Shown here in pieces: positions 48,225 to 58,273 of a stretch of DNA of 64,000 nucleotides (position 1 is the first letter of the stretch; every line of letters starts with the position of its first letter). The notes beneath the pieces were generated by a model. The model was not told the DNA's origin, made no database searches, and worked only from the letters and a program-made list of their open reading frames with translations. The stretch comes from Methylomonas sp. MK1 (GTDB lineage: Bacteria; Pseudomonadota; Gammaproteobacteria; Methylococcales; Methylomonadaceae): assembly GCF_000365425.1 (NCBI RefSeq), contig NZ_AQOV01000002.1:248001-312000 (forward strand), read 5' to 3'. The translations under genes and the position numbers were made by a program.

Positions 48225-48731
48225 ATGGATGCAATCACCGATTCCGACTTACTGGCTAGCTTTCTGCTCTATCGGAAGGAGCTCCAGCAATTTTTGACGC
48301 ATAAGGTCAATTGTGCGGAAACCGCGGCCGATTTGATCCAGGAAACCTATTTGCGCATCGCCCGCTATTCCGCCGTCGGCGAGATCGCCAATCAGCGGGC
48401 GTTCGTGTTTCGCATCGCCGACAACCTGGCCCTGGACCATTTGCGCAGCAGAGCCCGGCAAGAACAACGCGACGGCGGTCCGGTCGGCGAGGATATCGCT
48501 TGCAGTCAACCGCAACCGGATAGCACGCTGGAGGGGCAACAACAAATGGAATTGTTCGAAACACTCATCTACGAACTGCCGCCGCAATGTCGCAAGGTGT
48601 TCTTGTCGTGCCGCGTGGAAGGCAAGCGTTATTCCGAAATTGCCGCCGAGCTGGGCATATCGGCACGCACCGTGGAAAGTCATATGTATAAGGCCTTGAA
48701 GCACTTGAAAGACCGCATCGATTTCCTTTGA
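48225..48731 (+). CDS. FecI-like ECF sigma factor, module C
   Basis: A 168-aa ECF sigma factor with region 2 AETAADLIQETYLRIA and FRIADNLALDHLR and region 4 YELPPQCRKVFLSCRVEG, then YSEIAAELGISARTVESHMYKAL. It is closest in style to FecI. The ATG at 48225 is used; GTG two codons earlier is possible. It starts the third module, which has no PepSY gene. Confidence 0.93.
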   Translation: MDAITDSDLLASFLLYRKELQQFLTHKVNCAETAADLIQETYLRIARYSAVGEIANQRAFVFRIADNLALDHLRSRARQEQRDGGPVGEDIACSQPQPDSTLEGQQQMELFETLIYELPPQCRKVFLSCRVEGKRYSEIAAELGISARTVESHMYKALKHLKDRIDFL

Positions 48732-48821
48732 TGCGCCGTGCGCTCGTATCATGCAACTTAACCCCGTTTTAAAATCGTGGCATCATGCCTGCCTCGGCTC
48801 AACGCTTCGCGCCCCCTAACC

Positions 48822-49880
48822 ATGTCCGATAAGCCCCAATCCCCGTCTTCCGGTTCGCTTGCAAACCAGGCATTCGCCTGGTTTGCCCGCTTGCAAGCGG
48901 ATGACGTCAGCGACGAAGCGCGTCGCCAATTTGAAATTTGGTACCACGCCGATCCCCGTCACGCCGAAGCCTACGACAAATCCCGCAAGCTATGGGACTT
49001 GCTGCAACAGCCGGCGGAGCGGGTTCAGCAACGTCTACAAGCGGATGCCGCCCAAACCAAAACGGAACCCTCTCCCGCCGGGACGACTGCATGGATGCAG
49101 GAGGTAGGGCAACGTCTGGAACAGTTGCCGAGAGGGCTGGGTAAGGGGCGTTTGTCATCGCCAGCTAGTAGCAGAAACCTGCACCGGGTTGCCTTTGGTT
49201 GTCTCGGGCTGTTGCTGTTGGTTGGCGGCTGGCGCTTGCCAGAGCAATGGCAAAACTGGCGTAGCGATTACCATACCGCAGCCGGCCAACAACTCGGCGT
49301 CGATTTGGCGGACGGCTCGCGGCTGACCTTGAATACCGATACGGCCTTGGTAGTTCGTTATAGCGACAGCCTGCGGCAAATCGAATTGTTACGCGGCGAA
49401 GCCTATTTCGAAGTCGCGCCTAATAAGCAAAGGCCGTTTGTCGTCGACGGCGGCCAAGCGACCGCGCGCGCGGTCGGTACCGCCTATAGTGTTCGCAGAC
49501 AAGCCGACGAGCTGCGCGTCGTCGTCAGCGAAGGCACCGTGGAGGTCGGCGCCGATAGCGCCAAGGCTTTGGTGCACGCCGCCGAGCAAGCCGAGTATCG
49601 GCAAGGCCGGTTGCAAGCCGTCGCCCAGCTCGACAACGACGATGCTCTGGCCTGGCGACGGCGCCAAACCGTATTTCATCGTCAGCCGTTGACGCAAGTG
49701 CTGGCGGAAGTTAACCGCTATCGGCGCGGCCGTATTGTCGCTGTCAATCCGCAGTTGGCCGAACGGGTCGTCAACGGCGTCTTCAACAACGGCGATCCCG
49801 ATGCAGTGCTGGCCGCGCTGGCAACCACGCTGCAAGCCAAGGCCTTGCGGATGCCGGGCGATTTGGTGTTGTTGTATTAA
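48822..49880 (+). CDS. FecR-like anti-sigma/sensor protein, module C
   Basis: A 352-aa regulator with DUF4880 (about 12-60, ANQAFAWFARLQADDVSDEA), membrane helix (about 128-145, FGCLGLLLLVGGW), FecR domain (GQQLGVDLADGSRLTLNTDT, ELLRGEAYFEVAPN, RAVGTAYSV) and short STN-like C-terminus. ATG at 48822 gives the normal N-terminus; an earlier frame opening at 48777 lacks a ribosome site. Confidence 0.91.
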   Translation: MSDKPQSPSSGSLANQAFAWFARLQADDVSDEARRQFEIWYHADPRHAEAYDKSRKLWDLLQQPAERVQQRLQADAAQTKTEPSPAGTTAWMQEVGQRLEQLPRGLGKGRLSSPASSRNLHRVAFGCLGLLLLVGGWRLPEQWQNWRSDYHTAAGQQLGVDLADGSRLTLNTDTALVVRYSDSLRQIELLRGEAYFEVAPNKQRPFVVDGGQATARAVGTAYSVRRQADELRVVVSEGTVEVGADSAKALVHAAEQAEYRQGRLQAVAQLDNDDALAWRRRQTVFHRQPLTQVLAEVNRYRRGRIVAVNPQLAERVVNGVFNNGDPDAVLAALATTLQAKALRMPGDLVLLY

Positions 49881-50050
49881 CCTGGTCGGCGGGCGCTTTG
49901 CGCTAATAGTCAACGACTATAAAAAATATTCAGCATAGGTTAACAAGGCGCTTCAATACCGGCTTTCCCCCCTTTGATAAAGTAATCAAAGGGCATAAAG
50001 GAGAAGGTTGGAATGAGGGGATTAAAATCAATTTACATCCCTCACCCTAG

Positions 50051-50078
50051 CCCTCTCCCAGAGGGAGAGGGGATTTTT
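50051..50078 (+). terminator. Hairpin with T-run between module C FecR and receptor genes
   Basis: CCCTCTCCC-AGA-GGGAGAGGG followed by GATTTTT. This sequence type is a common dispersed repeat in proteobacterial genomes and here can act as a terminator, so the receptor gene may have its own promoter. The rest of 49881-50176 shows no gene. Confidence 0.6.
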
Positions 50079-50176
50079 AAAGGTTCCCCAAAATATTTTT
50101 TTTCAGCACTAAGGGTAAGCCTGAGTCTGCGTCGTCTTTGTCGGTAACACCATCCATCGACGAAGGAGATAGACAT

Positions 50177-52534
50177 ATGAAATATCCCGCACCGGCTTGC
50201 CGTGCCCCACTCTACGTAGCGTTTGCTGCCGGCCTGTTGACTTCTACTGTTACCCTAGCTGCCGAGCAAAGCTTTGATATCCGCTCTCAAGCGCTGTCCG
50301 CCGCATTGACCCGTTTTTCCGCGCTCACCGGCCTGCAAGTGCTGTATGAGGGCGACATTGCCGAACGCATCACCGCGCCGGAATTAAAAGGCCGTTATAC
50401 GCCGGAACAGGCTTTGCAGAACTTGCTGCGCGGTTCCGGGCTGCACTACCGGTTCAGCAACGGCAATACCGTCACCTTGGAAAAAGCGGCGGCGGTGGAA
50501 CCGCAGTCGGCGGCCGGTACGACAACCTTGCCGAGTCTAACAGTGACGGGCAAAGCCTTAGGCAGCGAAAGCCTTAGCCTGACTACGCCGTCGATGCAAG
50601 AATCGCAAACCAAACTCAATCGAGTGGCGGGCGGCACCACGGTGATCGACGGCGAACGGATCACCGAAGGTGCGCCTTTGTCGGTCAGCGATGCCCTGGC
50701 GACGGCGCCGGGGGTTTATGTGGGCGACATTAGCGCCGGCGCGGCCGGCGGATCGCGCATCTCCATCCGCGGTTCGGACGGCAATTCCGATATTTCGCCG
50801 ATTCGCGGGATCAAAATTCTGCGTAACGGCATGCCGTTTACGCACGCCAACGGGACTTTCGATACCGAGTCTCTCAATCTTTATGCCATCGATCATATCG
50901 AAGTCTATCGCGGTGCCAATGCCTTGGAATACGGCGGCAGCAATCTAGGCGGTGCTATCAATTACATCACGCCGACCGGTTACACCGCCGATTCGCTGAA
51001 AATCGGTATTGTCGGGGGGACTAACGATTATTACCGCCCGTATTTCAGCGGGGGCAAAGCGTTTGAAAACGGCCTGGATGTTTTTGGCACGTTTTCCTAC
51101 GTCAATACCGATACGACCCGGGAAAACAATCATCAAGAGCAGTTTTTGGGACATGGCAATATCGGCTATCGCTGGAACGAAAATCACGAAACCCGTTTGT
51201 ATTTCGATGCGCAAAACCATAATTTCTTGTGGCCGGCATCGCTGAGCAAGCGACAAATCGACCAAAATCCGCAACAAAACGCCAACGACTGGTCCTTGCC
51301 TAATGGCTTTTCATCCTACCGCTTCGATTTGAAACACTCGGTAAAATTGAATGGCGGCGACCGCTTCGATATCGGTACTTATTATTCGATCAATAACTAT
51401 CGTTACGACTATACCGATAGCGGGAATCATGACCAGTGGCAGGATGTCGGCTTCAATTGGCGCCATGAACTCAACGGTCAATTATTGGGTTTAAAAAACC
51501 GGGTGGTATGGGGCGGTCTAACTCAGTGGCAATTCATCAACGATAAAAACTACGGTATCGTCGGCAGGCAGCTTGGGCCTTTGTTGACGGCGGAGCGCGA
51601 CCGCTGGCTGAATGTCGAAGCTTTTATGGAAGACCAATTGAGTTTGACCGACGCGTTTACCTTGATAGCCGGCATTCAATTAAATTATCGCGACGTGAAT
51701 TACGAGCGTTACGAGGGCTATGTAGCCAGTGCCGCCAGACCCAGCAATCAGGCCAATCAAGATTTTTTCACAGCCAATCCTAAACTGGGCTTTACTTGGC
51801 AAGCCACCGACGAAGCGCAAATTTACGGTAATGTCAGCCGCAGCTCCGAACCGCCAAAAATGGCCGATCTTGCCAATATTTATCTACAACCCAAAAGAAA
51901 TCTGCAAACCGCCAGCACCGTGGAAATCGGTACGCGCGGGCAAGCCCAGCGCTTGAAATGGGACTTGGCTTTTTACCAGTCATGGGTCAACAACGAGTAC
52001 TTGATTGTTTCCAATCCCAGAAATCCAACGGCCTTTTCCTCCACCAACGCTGATAGTACGACGCTGCATCGTGGTGTCGAACTCGGCTTGGAAACTACTT
52101 TGCCGCTAAATCTGGCAGCGTCCGGCGACAACCTGCGACTCAGCGGCAACTACACCTGGAACGACTTTACGTTTGACAGCGACCCCGCGCTAGCCAATAA
52201 CCACTTGCCCGGCGTTCCCGAACACAATGCTTTCGTCGAAGCGCTGTACCAGCATCCCAGCGGTTTTTACATCGGCCCCAATGCCCGCATCGTCAGTTCC
52301 AACTGGGCGGACTTTGCCAATACTTTGGCCGCCAAGCCTTATGCGCTGTTGGGTGCGCGTATGGGCTGGGATGATGGCAAACATTGGAAGCTGTTCGTGG
52401 ATGGTCGAAATTTGACCGACGAACATTACGCGTCTTCGGTTTGGGTGATAGGGAATGCCAATGGTGCCGATTTGGAACAATTTAATCCCGGCGCCACCCG
52501 GTCGGTGTTTGGCGGGGTGGAATACCGGTTTTAA
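50177..52534 (+). CDS. TonB-dependent receptor with STN domain, module C
   Basis: A 785-aa outer-membrane receptor: signal peptide (to about 28, TLAAE), STN domain (about 31-105), TonB box region TLPSLTVTG (about 116-125), plug (TTVIDGERI; IRGIKILRNGMPF; IEVYRGANALEYGGSNLGG) and barrel ending VEYRF. The plug and barrel differ from the first two receptors and look closer to FecA/ferric-citrate-like or general TonB receptors than to FpvA-type ones. GAAGGAGA sits at ideal distance from the ATG at 50177. Confidence 0.94.
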   Translation: MKYPAPACRAPLYVAFAAGLLTSTVTLAAEQSFDIRSQALSAALTRFSALTGLQVLYEGDIAERITAPELKGRYTPEQALQNLLRGSGLHYRFSNGNTVTLEKAAAVEPQSAAGTTTLPSLTVTGKALGSESLSLTTPSMQESQTKLNRVAGGTTVIDGERITEGAPLSVSDALATAPGVYVGDISAGAAGGSRISIRGSDGNSDISPIRGIKILRNGMPFTHANGTFDTESLNLYAIDHIEVYRGANALEYGGSNLGGAINYITPTGYTADSLKIGIVGGTNDYYRPYFSGGKAFENGLDVFGTFSYVNTDTTRENNHQEQFLGHGNIGYRWNENHETRLYFDAQNHNFLWPASLSKRQIDQNPQQNANDWSLPNGFSSYRFDLKHSVKLNGGDRFDIGTYYSINNYRYDYTDSGNHDQWQDVGFNWRHELNGQLLGLKNRVVWGGLTQWQFINDKNYGIVGRQLGPLLTAERDRWLNVEAFMEDQLSLTDAFTLIAGIQLNYRDVNYERYEGYVASAARPSNQANQDFFTANPKLGFTWQATDEAQIYGNVSRSSEPPKMADLANIYLQPKRNLQTASTVEIGTRGQAQRLKWDLAFYQSWVNNEYLIVSNPRNPTAFSSTNADSTTLHRGVELGLETTLPLNLAASGDNLRLSGNYTWNDFTFDSDPALANNHLPGVPEHNAFVEALYQHPSGFYIGPNARIVSSNWADFANTLAAKPYALLGARMGWDDGKHWKLFVDGRNLTDEHYASSVWVIGNANGADLEQFNPGATRSVFGGVEYRF

Positions 52535-52565
52535 TCTCGAGGTGGTTTCAGGCTCCAGACAAAGC

Positions 52566-52722
52566 TATTAACCCGGCCCTATTCATCACGGGGATTCCGT
52601 TCGGGTTGAGTTCGTCGAAGGATGGACGGGAAAATCCGGGCATCCGCCGCCCCAAACCGTTCATGCTTCGACTGAGCTCGACAATTGCTTCTGCATCCAT
52701 GCAAGTCGAGCACGAACGGTTT
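52566..52722. repeat. Dispersed palindromic repeat between module C and marC
   Basis: Contains AACCCGGCCCTATTCATC and ATTCCGTTCGGGTTGAG at 52570-52610, the inverted counterpart of the repeat at 36043-36135, and then a large imperfect palindrome (AAACCGTTCATGCTTCGACT at 52654 against AAGTCGAGCACGAACGGTTT ending at 52722). It lies between two convergent genes and may stop transcription from both sides. Confidence 0.65.
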
Positions 52723-52763
52723 GGCCGGTAAGTCATTTCGGGAAGTTATTTTTAGTGCAATCC

Positions 52764-53399
52764 TCAGCCTCTCGCCAAAATAGGAAATAGCTCCGTAATG
52801 CCGCCGGCGATAAATTCCACAGCGGTCGAGGTCAACAACAAGCCCATCACCCGCGTCACCACATTCATGCCGGTTTGTCTCATCACGGCGATAATGCGCG
52901 GTGCCAGCAACAGAATCAGCAACACGATCAAACTGACGGACGCGATCACGCCGCTGAACAACAAATAGTGCGCCAAGGACAAATCGCGATGTGCATAGAC
53001 GATGGTGGTGCTGATCGCGCCAGGCCCTGCCAACAAGGGAATCGCCAAGGGCACCACCGCTACCGAGGACTTTTCGTGCGACTCGGCGTCTTCTTCCGGT
53101 GTGTGCCGAGAACGATCATCGCTGACTCGCAGCATCGATATGCCCATCAACAGCAACAACAGACCACCGGCCACCCGAAACGCAGGCAGGCCGATGCCGA
53201 AGAAATTCAGGATAGGCTCTCCTGCCAGCAGCGAGGTGAACAACACCATCGCCACCGCAAATGCGGTGGTCATTGCTGTCTGCCGACGTTGCCCAGCTGA
53301 TTTTGTCGCAGTCAACGACAGAAAAATCGGCATGGCACTGATCGGATTGACTACGGAAATCAAGCCGGCGAGCAATTGCACATATTCGTTCCAATTCAT
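52764..53399 (-). CDS. MarC-family integral membrane protein
   Basis: A 211-aa MarC (UPF0056) protein with six predicted membrane helices: about 4-24, 40-60, 68-90, 115-137, 143-165 and 185-207. Typical motifs: LISVVNPISAMPIF at the start and PLAIPLLAGPGAISTTIVY mid-protein. Despite the name, MarC is not an established antibiotic pump; its function is unknown. It is the last gene of the dab-cys array, 32 bases after cysN. Confidence 0.9.
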   Translation of the reverse strand: MNWNEYVQLLAGLISVVNPISAMPIFLSLTATKSAGQRRQTAMTTAFAVAMVLFTSLLAGEPILNFFGIGLPAFRVAGGLLLLLMGISMLRVSDDRSRHTPEEDAESHEKSSVAVVPLAIPLLAGPGAISTTIVYAHRDLSLAHYLLFSGVIASVSLIVLLILLLAPRIIAVMRQTGMNVVTRVMGLLLTSTAVEFIAGGITELFPILARG

Positions 53400-53431
53400 T
53401 TGGAGGATTCCTGTTTTTAGACCCTATAGCG

Positions 53432-54754
53432 TTAAATAATCACGCCAGCCGCTACCGTGTGCAAAGACGCCGGATCGATGACGATGAAACTGCCGGTGGT
53501 GCGGTTATCGACATACGCATCGACTAACAATGGCTGTTGCAATTTCAGTTTGACCCGCAGTATGTCGTTCATAACCGCCGTTTCCGGGGTGGCCTGGTGG
53601 TCCAGCGTGTTGACGTCAACCCGGTAACTTAACTCTTCGAAGAAAGCATTAACGGTGCGGGTGGTATGTTTAATCAGATACTTAACCCGCGATTGCAGTG
53701 GCTGCTCTGACAACCAGCACATATCGGCAGTGAGTGTCTTGACGACCCGCGGCGGCTGAATGGCGTTGGACAGCATATCGCCGCGCGAAATGTCGATTTC
53801 ACTATCCAGCGCCACTACCACCGCGCGGTCTGTGCTTGCGACGGCCAATGACTGTTCGGCCACATGCAAACCTTTGACGCGCGCCCGCTGGCCGGTCGGC
53901 CACACCGCTATTTCGTCGCCAATGTGCAGCTGTCCCGAAGCCAGTGTGCCTTGATAACCGCGAAATTCCTTATCGTTTGCACCGTTGGCGGCATTGCCCA
54001 GCATCACCCGCACCACACGCTGCACCGGCAGCCTTAGCGGGGCCCGCTCGGCATCGCGCCGGGCCGGGACGGCTTCCAAGTATTCGAGCAAACTGGGACC
54101 GTGGTACCAAGGAATCGCCTCCGCGCGCGTCGCCACGTTGGTGCCATTTAAAGCCGATAGCGGAATGGCTTGCACGTGATGACGACCCAAGGCGCTGACG
54201 AAGGCGTTGAACGCATCCACGATGCCTTGATATACCGCAGGTTGCCAATCCACCAAATCCATTTTGTTCACTGCCAGCACTAACTCGCGGATACCGAGTA
54301 AATGTGCCAGATAGGCGTGGCGGCGGGTCTGGGTGGTGACGCCTTTCCTGGCGTCGACCAACAAAATCGCCGAGTCGGCGCTGGAGGCGGCTGTGACCAT
54401 GTTGCGGGTATATTGCTCGTGGCCGGGCGCATCACCGATGATGAATTTACGCCGCGATGTGGCGAAATAACGGTAGGCCACATCAATCGTAATGCCTTGT
54501 TCCCGCTCAGCGATCAGGCCATCGGTCAACAACGACCAATCGATAGCCGCCAGCCCGCGTTTTTGCGAAGTGGCTTGAATCGCCGCCAATTGATCGGCGG
54601 CGACATTGCCGGTGTCGTACAACAAGCGACCAATCAGCGTGCTCTTGCCGTCATCGACGCTGCCGGCGGTGATAAAGCGCAGCAGCCCGGAATTAGCGGG
54701 TTGCACGGTCTCGTCAAATTGGCTTTCAAGTGTCACATAGCTAGGTGCGTTCAT
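53432..54754 (-). CDS. cysN: Sulfate adenylyltransferase GTPase subunit
   Basis: A 440-aa elongation-factor-like GTPase that drives APS synthesis with CysD. G1 is GSVDDGKST (31-39), G3 DAPGHEQY (Asp108), G4 NKMDL. Two beta-barrel domains follow. No APS-kinase (CysC) domain is fused; cysC is not in the window. The ATG overlaps the cysD stop codon (TGATG), so the two are translationally coupled. Confidence 0.96.
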   Translation of the reverse strand: MNAPSYVTLESQFDETVQPANSGLLRFITAGSVDDGKSTLIGRLLYDTGNVAADQLAAIQATSQKRGLAAIDWSLLTDGLIAEREQGITIDVAYRYFATSRRKFIIGDAPGHEQYTRNMVTAASSADSAILLVDARKGVTTQTRRHAYLAHLLGIRELVLAVNKMDLVDWQPAVYQGIVDAFNAFVSALGRHHVQAIPLSALNGTNVATRAEAIPWYHGPSLLEYLEAVPARRDAERAPLRLPVQRVVRVMLGNAANGANDKEFRGYQGTLASGQLHIGDEIAVWPTGQRARVKGLHVAEQSLAVASTDRAVVVALDSEIDISRGDMLSNAIQPPRVVKTLTADMCWLSEQPLQSRVKYLIKHTTRTVNAFFEELSYRVDVNTLDHQATPETAVMNDILRVKLKLQQPLLVDAYVDNRTTGSFIVIDPASLHTVAAGVII

Positions 54755-55689
54755 CAGAAATACCCCTCTTTTTTACGTTGTTCCATCGCCGCATCGGAGG
54801 CGCGGTCGTCCAGGCGGGTCGCGCCACGTTCGGTCAGCAGGCATTGGGCGGTTTCGGCGATGATGTCGGCTACGTTACCGGCTGACGATGCCACCGGCGC
54901 GGTGCAGGAAATATCGCCGACAGTACGGAAACGGCAGCTGATGGTTTCTACGGTATCGCCGGCCTGGGCCGGTGTCAGATGCGTTACCGGCACCAGAATG
55001 TCGCCGCGTCTCACCACTTCACGCGGATGGGCGAAGTAAAGCGCCGGCAGTTCGATGTCTTCGCGCTGGATGTATTGCCAGACATCGAGTTCGGTCCAAT
55101 TTGAAATCGGGAATACCCGTAGATGGTCGCCCAGTGCCACGCGGGTGTTGTACAAAGACCAGAGCTCAGGGCGCTGATTTTTGGGTTCCCATTGACCGAA
55201 CTCGTCGCGCACGCTGACGATACGTTCCTTGGCCCGGGCTTTCTCTTCGTCACGTCGGGCACCGCCCAGACAGGCATCGAAACCAAATTCGGCGATTGCT
55301 TCCATCAAAGTCACCGATTGATAGGCATTGCGCGATTCCAACGCATGCCGCAAACGTACCGAGCCTTTACGGATCGAGTCTTCGACGCTGCGCACGTGCA
55401 ACTGGCAAGCGTAGCGTTCGGCCATCCGGTCGCGATAGGCAATCACTTCGTCATAATTATGACCGGTATCGATGTGCAACAGCGCGCAGCCGATGCGCTC
55501 GGGATGAAACGCCTTGTAGGCCAGATGTAACAACACCGCCGAATCCTTGCCGCCGGAAAACAACAACACCGGATGGCGACATTCAGCAATCACCTCGCGG
55601 AGGATGAACAGCGCCTCGGCTTCCAGTAAGTCCAGGTGGTCCGCCGCTGCGTGTGTCTGGTTAAAGGGTGTGTTTACTCGCTCGTTCAT
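54754..55689 (-). CDS. cysD: Sulfate adenylyltransferase catalytic subunit
   Basis: A 311-aa PP-loop ATP pyrophosphatase that adenylates sulfate to APS and releases PPi. PP-loop SGGKDS at 45-50, and the typical GGARRDEEKARAKERI and ISNWTELDVWQYI segments. The ATG at 55689 begins one base after the dabA stop and its ribosome site AAGGAGA lies within the dabA 3' end, so translation is coupled to the carbon pump; an ATG at 55707 would start inside dabA and is less likely. Confidence 0.96.
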   Translation of the reverse strand: MNERVNTPFNQTHAAADHLDLLEAEALFILREVIAECRHPVLLFSGGKDSAVLLHLAYKAFHPERIGCALLHIDTGHNYDEVIAYRDRMAERYACQLHVRSVEDSIRKGSVRLRHALESRNAYQSVTLMEAIAEFGFDACLGGARRDEEKARAKERIVSVRDEFGQWEPKNQRPELWSLYNTRVALGDHLRVFPISNWTELDVWQYIQREDIELPALYFAHPREVVRRGDILVPVTHLTPAQAGDTVETISCRFRTVGDISCTAPVASSAGNVADIIAETAQCLLTERGATRLDDRASDAAMEQRKKEGYF

Positions 55690-55690
55690 A

Positions 55691-58273
55691 TTATCTCTCC
55701 TTGCCATAATTGGTGACGGCTTGCCAGTGCTGCGGCTGTAGATAGCGATAGCAGCGGTTGTCCAACGGATCGATGCGCGTCAGGTGTAACCAGTGGTTGT
55801 CTACCAATTGCCGAACCTCGGCGTGGTTTGCCAATACTTGCTCGATCATCTCGGCGGGTGCCTCGATGACCACGGTCAAACGCACCGGCTCGTGGCGCAG
55901 GGTTTTGCCGTCATGTAGCGATTGCCAAGGCAAGCCGGTGCGCAAATCGCCGCCGTTGCCTTCGAGAATGCCGATGGTGCCGACCACATTGTGTAACGCT
56001 TTGTTACCGCTGCCGAAGCGGCGGTTATCCACGGTCGAGGCGTAGTACTGCAGATTAATCCAGCTGGCCACCACCATTGGCGCGCTCATGATCAGACTCA
56101 AAATCGCAGTATCCGAGTCTTGCCGGTAATCGTAGTTGTGTAGAAATACCCGACCGTCGAATTCAAAGTGATACGTACGTTGTCTGGGCGCGGCAATAAA
56201 AGCCGTATTCCCCGCCAGACCCCATTCCGGACGAATCTGCGACCAATCGCGGCTGCGTTGAGTAACGGCTTTCATTAGCGCAGCGGCATCGTGGCGGGGT
56301 AATCCCAAACCCGGCGCGCGCTCCTGGCGAGTGAGTTGTGAAGCCTGATTCAGCCAGCGCTGTAATAGCAACAGGTCTTCGCCGAAGCAATGCGGGATTT
56401 GCTCAAGGTCGAACAGCCGCACCTCGTCCGTGGTCGTATCGTGCAAACCGGCGACAAACCAGGTGTCTTTCGGGATAGTCAGTCCCTGCGCTGCCAGGCC
56501 GGCGCGGACCTCGCGATCATTCAACACCGCCGCCGCCACCCTGGCGTTGGCTTCGCCGCTGTGTCCTCCGCATGCGCCGCAATCCAGGCCGGCAGCGTAA
56601 GGATTGTTGACGGTGGTGCTGCCGTGGCCGCATAACAACACCAGCCGGGCAAAACCGTCTGTCAGGCTCATGCCCTGCAGCGCTTTGCGCGCCAGTTCGA
56701 TGCGCTCACCAAGGGCGATACCGGTTTCGACTACTGACCCCTTGGCAATCAGACGGCCGCGCTGGCGGGTAATGACCGGGCCGATGCGGTGGACGATGGC
56801 TTTGTCCAGACCGGCGATACCCGGTTTCACTACCGGCCGGGTCAAACCCAGGCTGTCGCTTAGCAATTTGCCGGCGAAGCTCAGACCGGAAATTTCCACG
56901 TAAGAGAAACACGACACCGCGGAATTTTTAAAGCCCTTCCAAAGTCTATTCAAGCGCTTGCGCAGCCAGCGCTTTTCCAGGATGCCGCGCAGTTCGCCGA
57001 CATCGGCATCGGTTACACTTTCCCGAATCCGGAATCTAGGCTTCAGCAAAACCGGACATTGCGGCTGACCATGATGGTGCCCAAGAGCGATGTATTCGAT
57101 GGGGAAACCGAAGAAACCGGCAAAGCCCAGGGTCTCTATGGTATTGGATTGCATCTCCAGGGAACGCCGATAAATCTCCGAGCGCACGTCGATACAAAAT
57201 ACCGCCTGCACGGTTTTGCGGTCAGTATAGCCGGGACCTGTTGCCGCAATCCCGCTGGCGAGTTTGTCGAACAAGGGACGCTGCTTCGCTAATTCGTAAG
57301 CCCACTGCATGATATGGCGCGCCTCTAGCGCCGCACCGGTATTGGTGAGCGACAATGGCGAATCGCGCCAATGAGCTTGCCATGTCTCGACATCTTTCGG
57401 GCTGGCAACCGTAACCCACAGCGCATAGTCGTAGCTAAGTCTTATGGCCAGAAGTTGTAGCAAAGCCTCACGGGTTTGCTCAGGGCTGGCTTGCCAATGT
57501 TTGTAACGCACCCAGGCGCTCCAGCCGGCGATGGTCAGCAACTGCCGGTGACAGGCATCGTCGAGTCTGCTAATCGGCAAGCCCATCGCTGTCAGTATCT
57601 CAGAGATCGCTTCGCTGGCCTGCTCCGGCAAGGCATTTATTGTCTGGCGAAATGAACTCAGACCTGCCAGTTCCGGGGTGTGATCGATTGCCGCGGCCCG
57701 ACGCCATGCGGCATACAGCGGCAGTCCCCGCCACGGCATGCGCCAGGCCGATTGGCCTTGATCGAAGTAAGCCGCGCACCATTTGGATATTTCCTCGGTA
57801 ATCAATACCGACCACTGGCTGCCACGCATGGCGTCCAGATGCTCCGCCAAGGTCTGCCAGCGCTTGCCGGTCAACCCGAAATCCTGGCCCGACGCTTCAT
57901 GCAATAGGGACAGGCATTGTTCTAGCGACATACTGCTGCCGGCAAGTTGTAGTGCCTGCCTGACATCGGACTCTTCAATGCGGCCCGAACGATAGTGTTC
58001 GGCGTAGAAACTCGCCGGCATCAGCATCTCGCCTTGACCCATCCGCGCGCTGACTTCACAAGCATCAGCAAAGCTGCGCTCAGTTAGACCCAGAAACGGA
58101 TTGACCGCGACGAACTGTTGCAGGGGCCATAACGGCGCGATGCGGGTGCAGGCGCTTTCAACGGCTGCAACTATATCCGGGGTTTGGTAGGTATGCGTGC
58201 CATCGGCAACGCTGACTATCTCGGCATCAGCGAATGAGGGCTGTGTTTTAAATGACAATACGGCTGAGTTCAT
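55691..58273 (-). CDS. dabA: DabA, DUF2309 subunit of inorganic-carbon pump
   Basis: An 860-aa DUF2309/UPF0753 protein. The beta-carbonic-anhydrase-like zinc site is intact: Cys360 and Asp362 in FCIDVRSE, His550 in CGHGST, Cys565 in DCGACGG; the 15-residue gap between His and the last Cys matches the characterised Halothiobacillus DabA. With DabB it is proposed to hydrate CO2 to bicarbonate vectorially, powered by the cation gradient, supplying carboxylases (established for DAB family members). GGAGGAA precedes its ATG, which overlaps the dabB stop. Confidence 0.95.
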   Translation of the reverse strand: MNSAVLSFKTQPSFADAEIVSVADGTHTYQTPDIVAAVESACTRIAPLWPLQQFVAVNPFLGLTERSFADACEVSARMGQGEMLMPASFYAEHYRSGRIEESDVRQALQLAGSSMSLEQCLSLLHEASGQDFGLTGKRWQTLAEHLDAMRGSQWSVLITEEISKWCAAYFDQGQSAWRMPWRGLPLYAAWRRAAAIDHTPELAGLSSFRQTINALPEQASEAISEILTAMGLPISRLDDACHRQLLTIAGWSAWVRYKHWQASPEQTREALLQLLAIRLSYDYALWVTVASPKDVETWQAHWRDSPLSLTNTGAALEARHIMQWAYELAKQRPLFDKLASGIAATGPGYTDRKTVQAVFCIDVRSEIYRRSLEMQSNTIETLGFAGFFGFPIEYIALGHHHGQPQCPVLLKPRFRIRESVTDADVGELRGILEKRWLRKRLNRLWKGFKNSAVSCFSYVEISGLSFAGKLLSDSLGLTRPVVKPGIAGLDKAIVHRIGPVITRQRGRLIAKGSVVETGIALGERIELARKALQGMSLTDGFARLVLLCGHGSTTVNNPYAAGLDCGACGGHSGEANARVAAAVLNDREVRAGLAAQGLTIPKDTWFVAGLHDTTTDEVRLFDLEQIPHCFGEDLLLLQRWLNQASQLTRQERAPGLGLPRHDAAALMKAVTQRSRDWSQIRPEWGLAGNTAFIAAPRQRTYHFEFDGRVFLHNYDYRQDSDTAILSLIMSAPMVVASWINLQYYASTVDNRRFGSGNKALHNVVGTIGILEGNGGDLRTGLPWQSLHDGKTLRHEPVRLTVVIEAPAEMIEQVLANHAEVRQLVDNHWLHLTRIDPLDNRCYRYLQPQHWQAVTNYGKER

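Noticed and set aside
49940..50110. Possible CRISPR-like or satellite repeat upstream of the third receptor
   Set aside because: Only one hairpin (CCCTCTCCC / GGGAGAGGG) is present; there is no regular repeat-spacer pattern. No CRISPR array was seen anywhere in the window.
48777..52534. A PepSY gene belonging to module C
   Set aside because: No PepSY-like frame exists between the third receptor and marC; the gap holds only repeat sequence.
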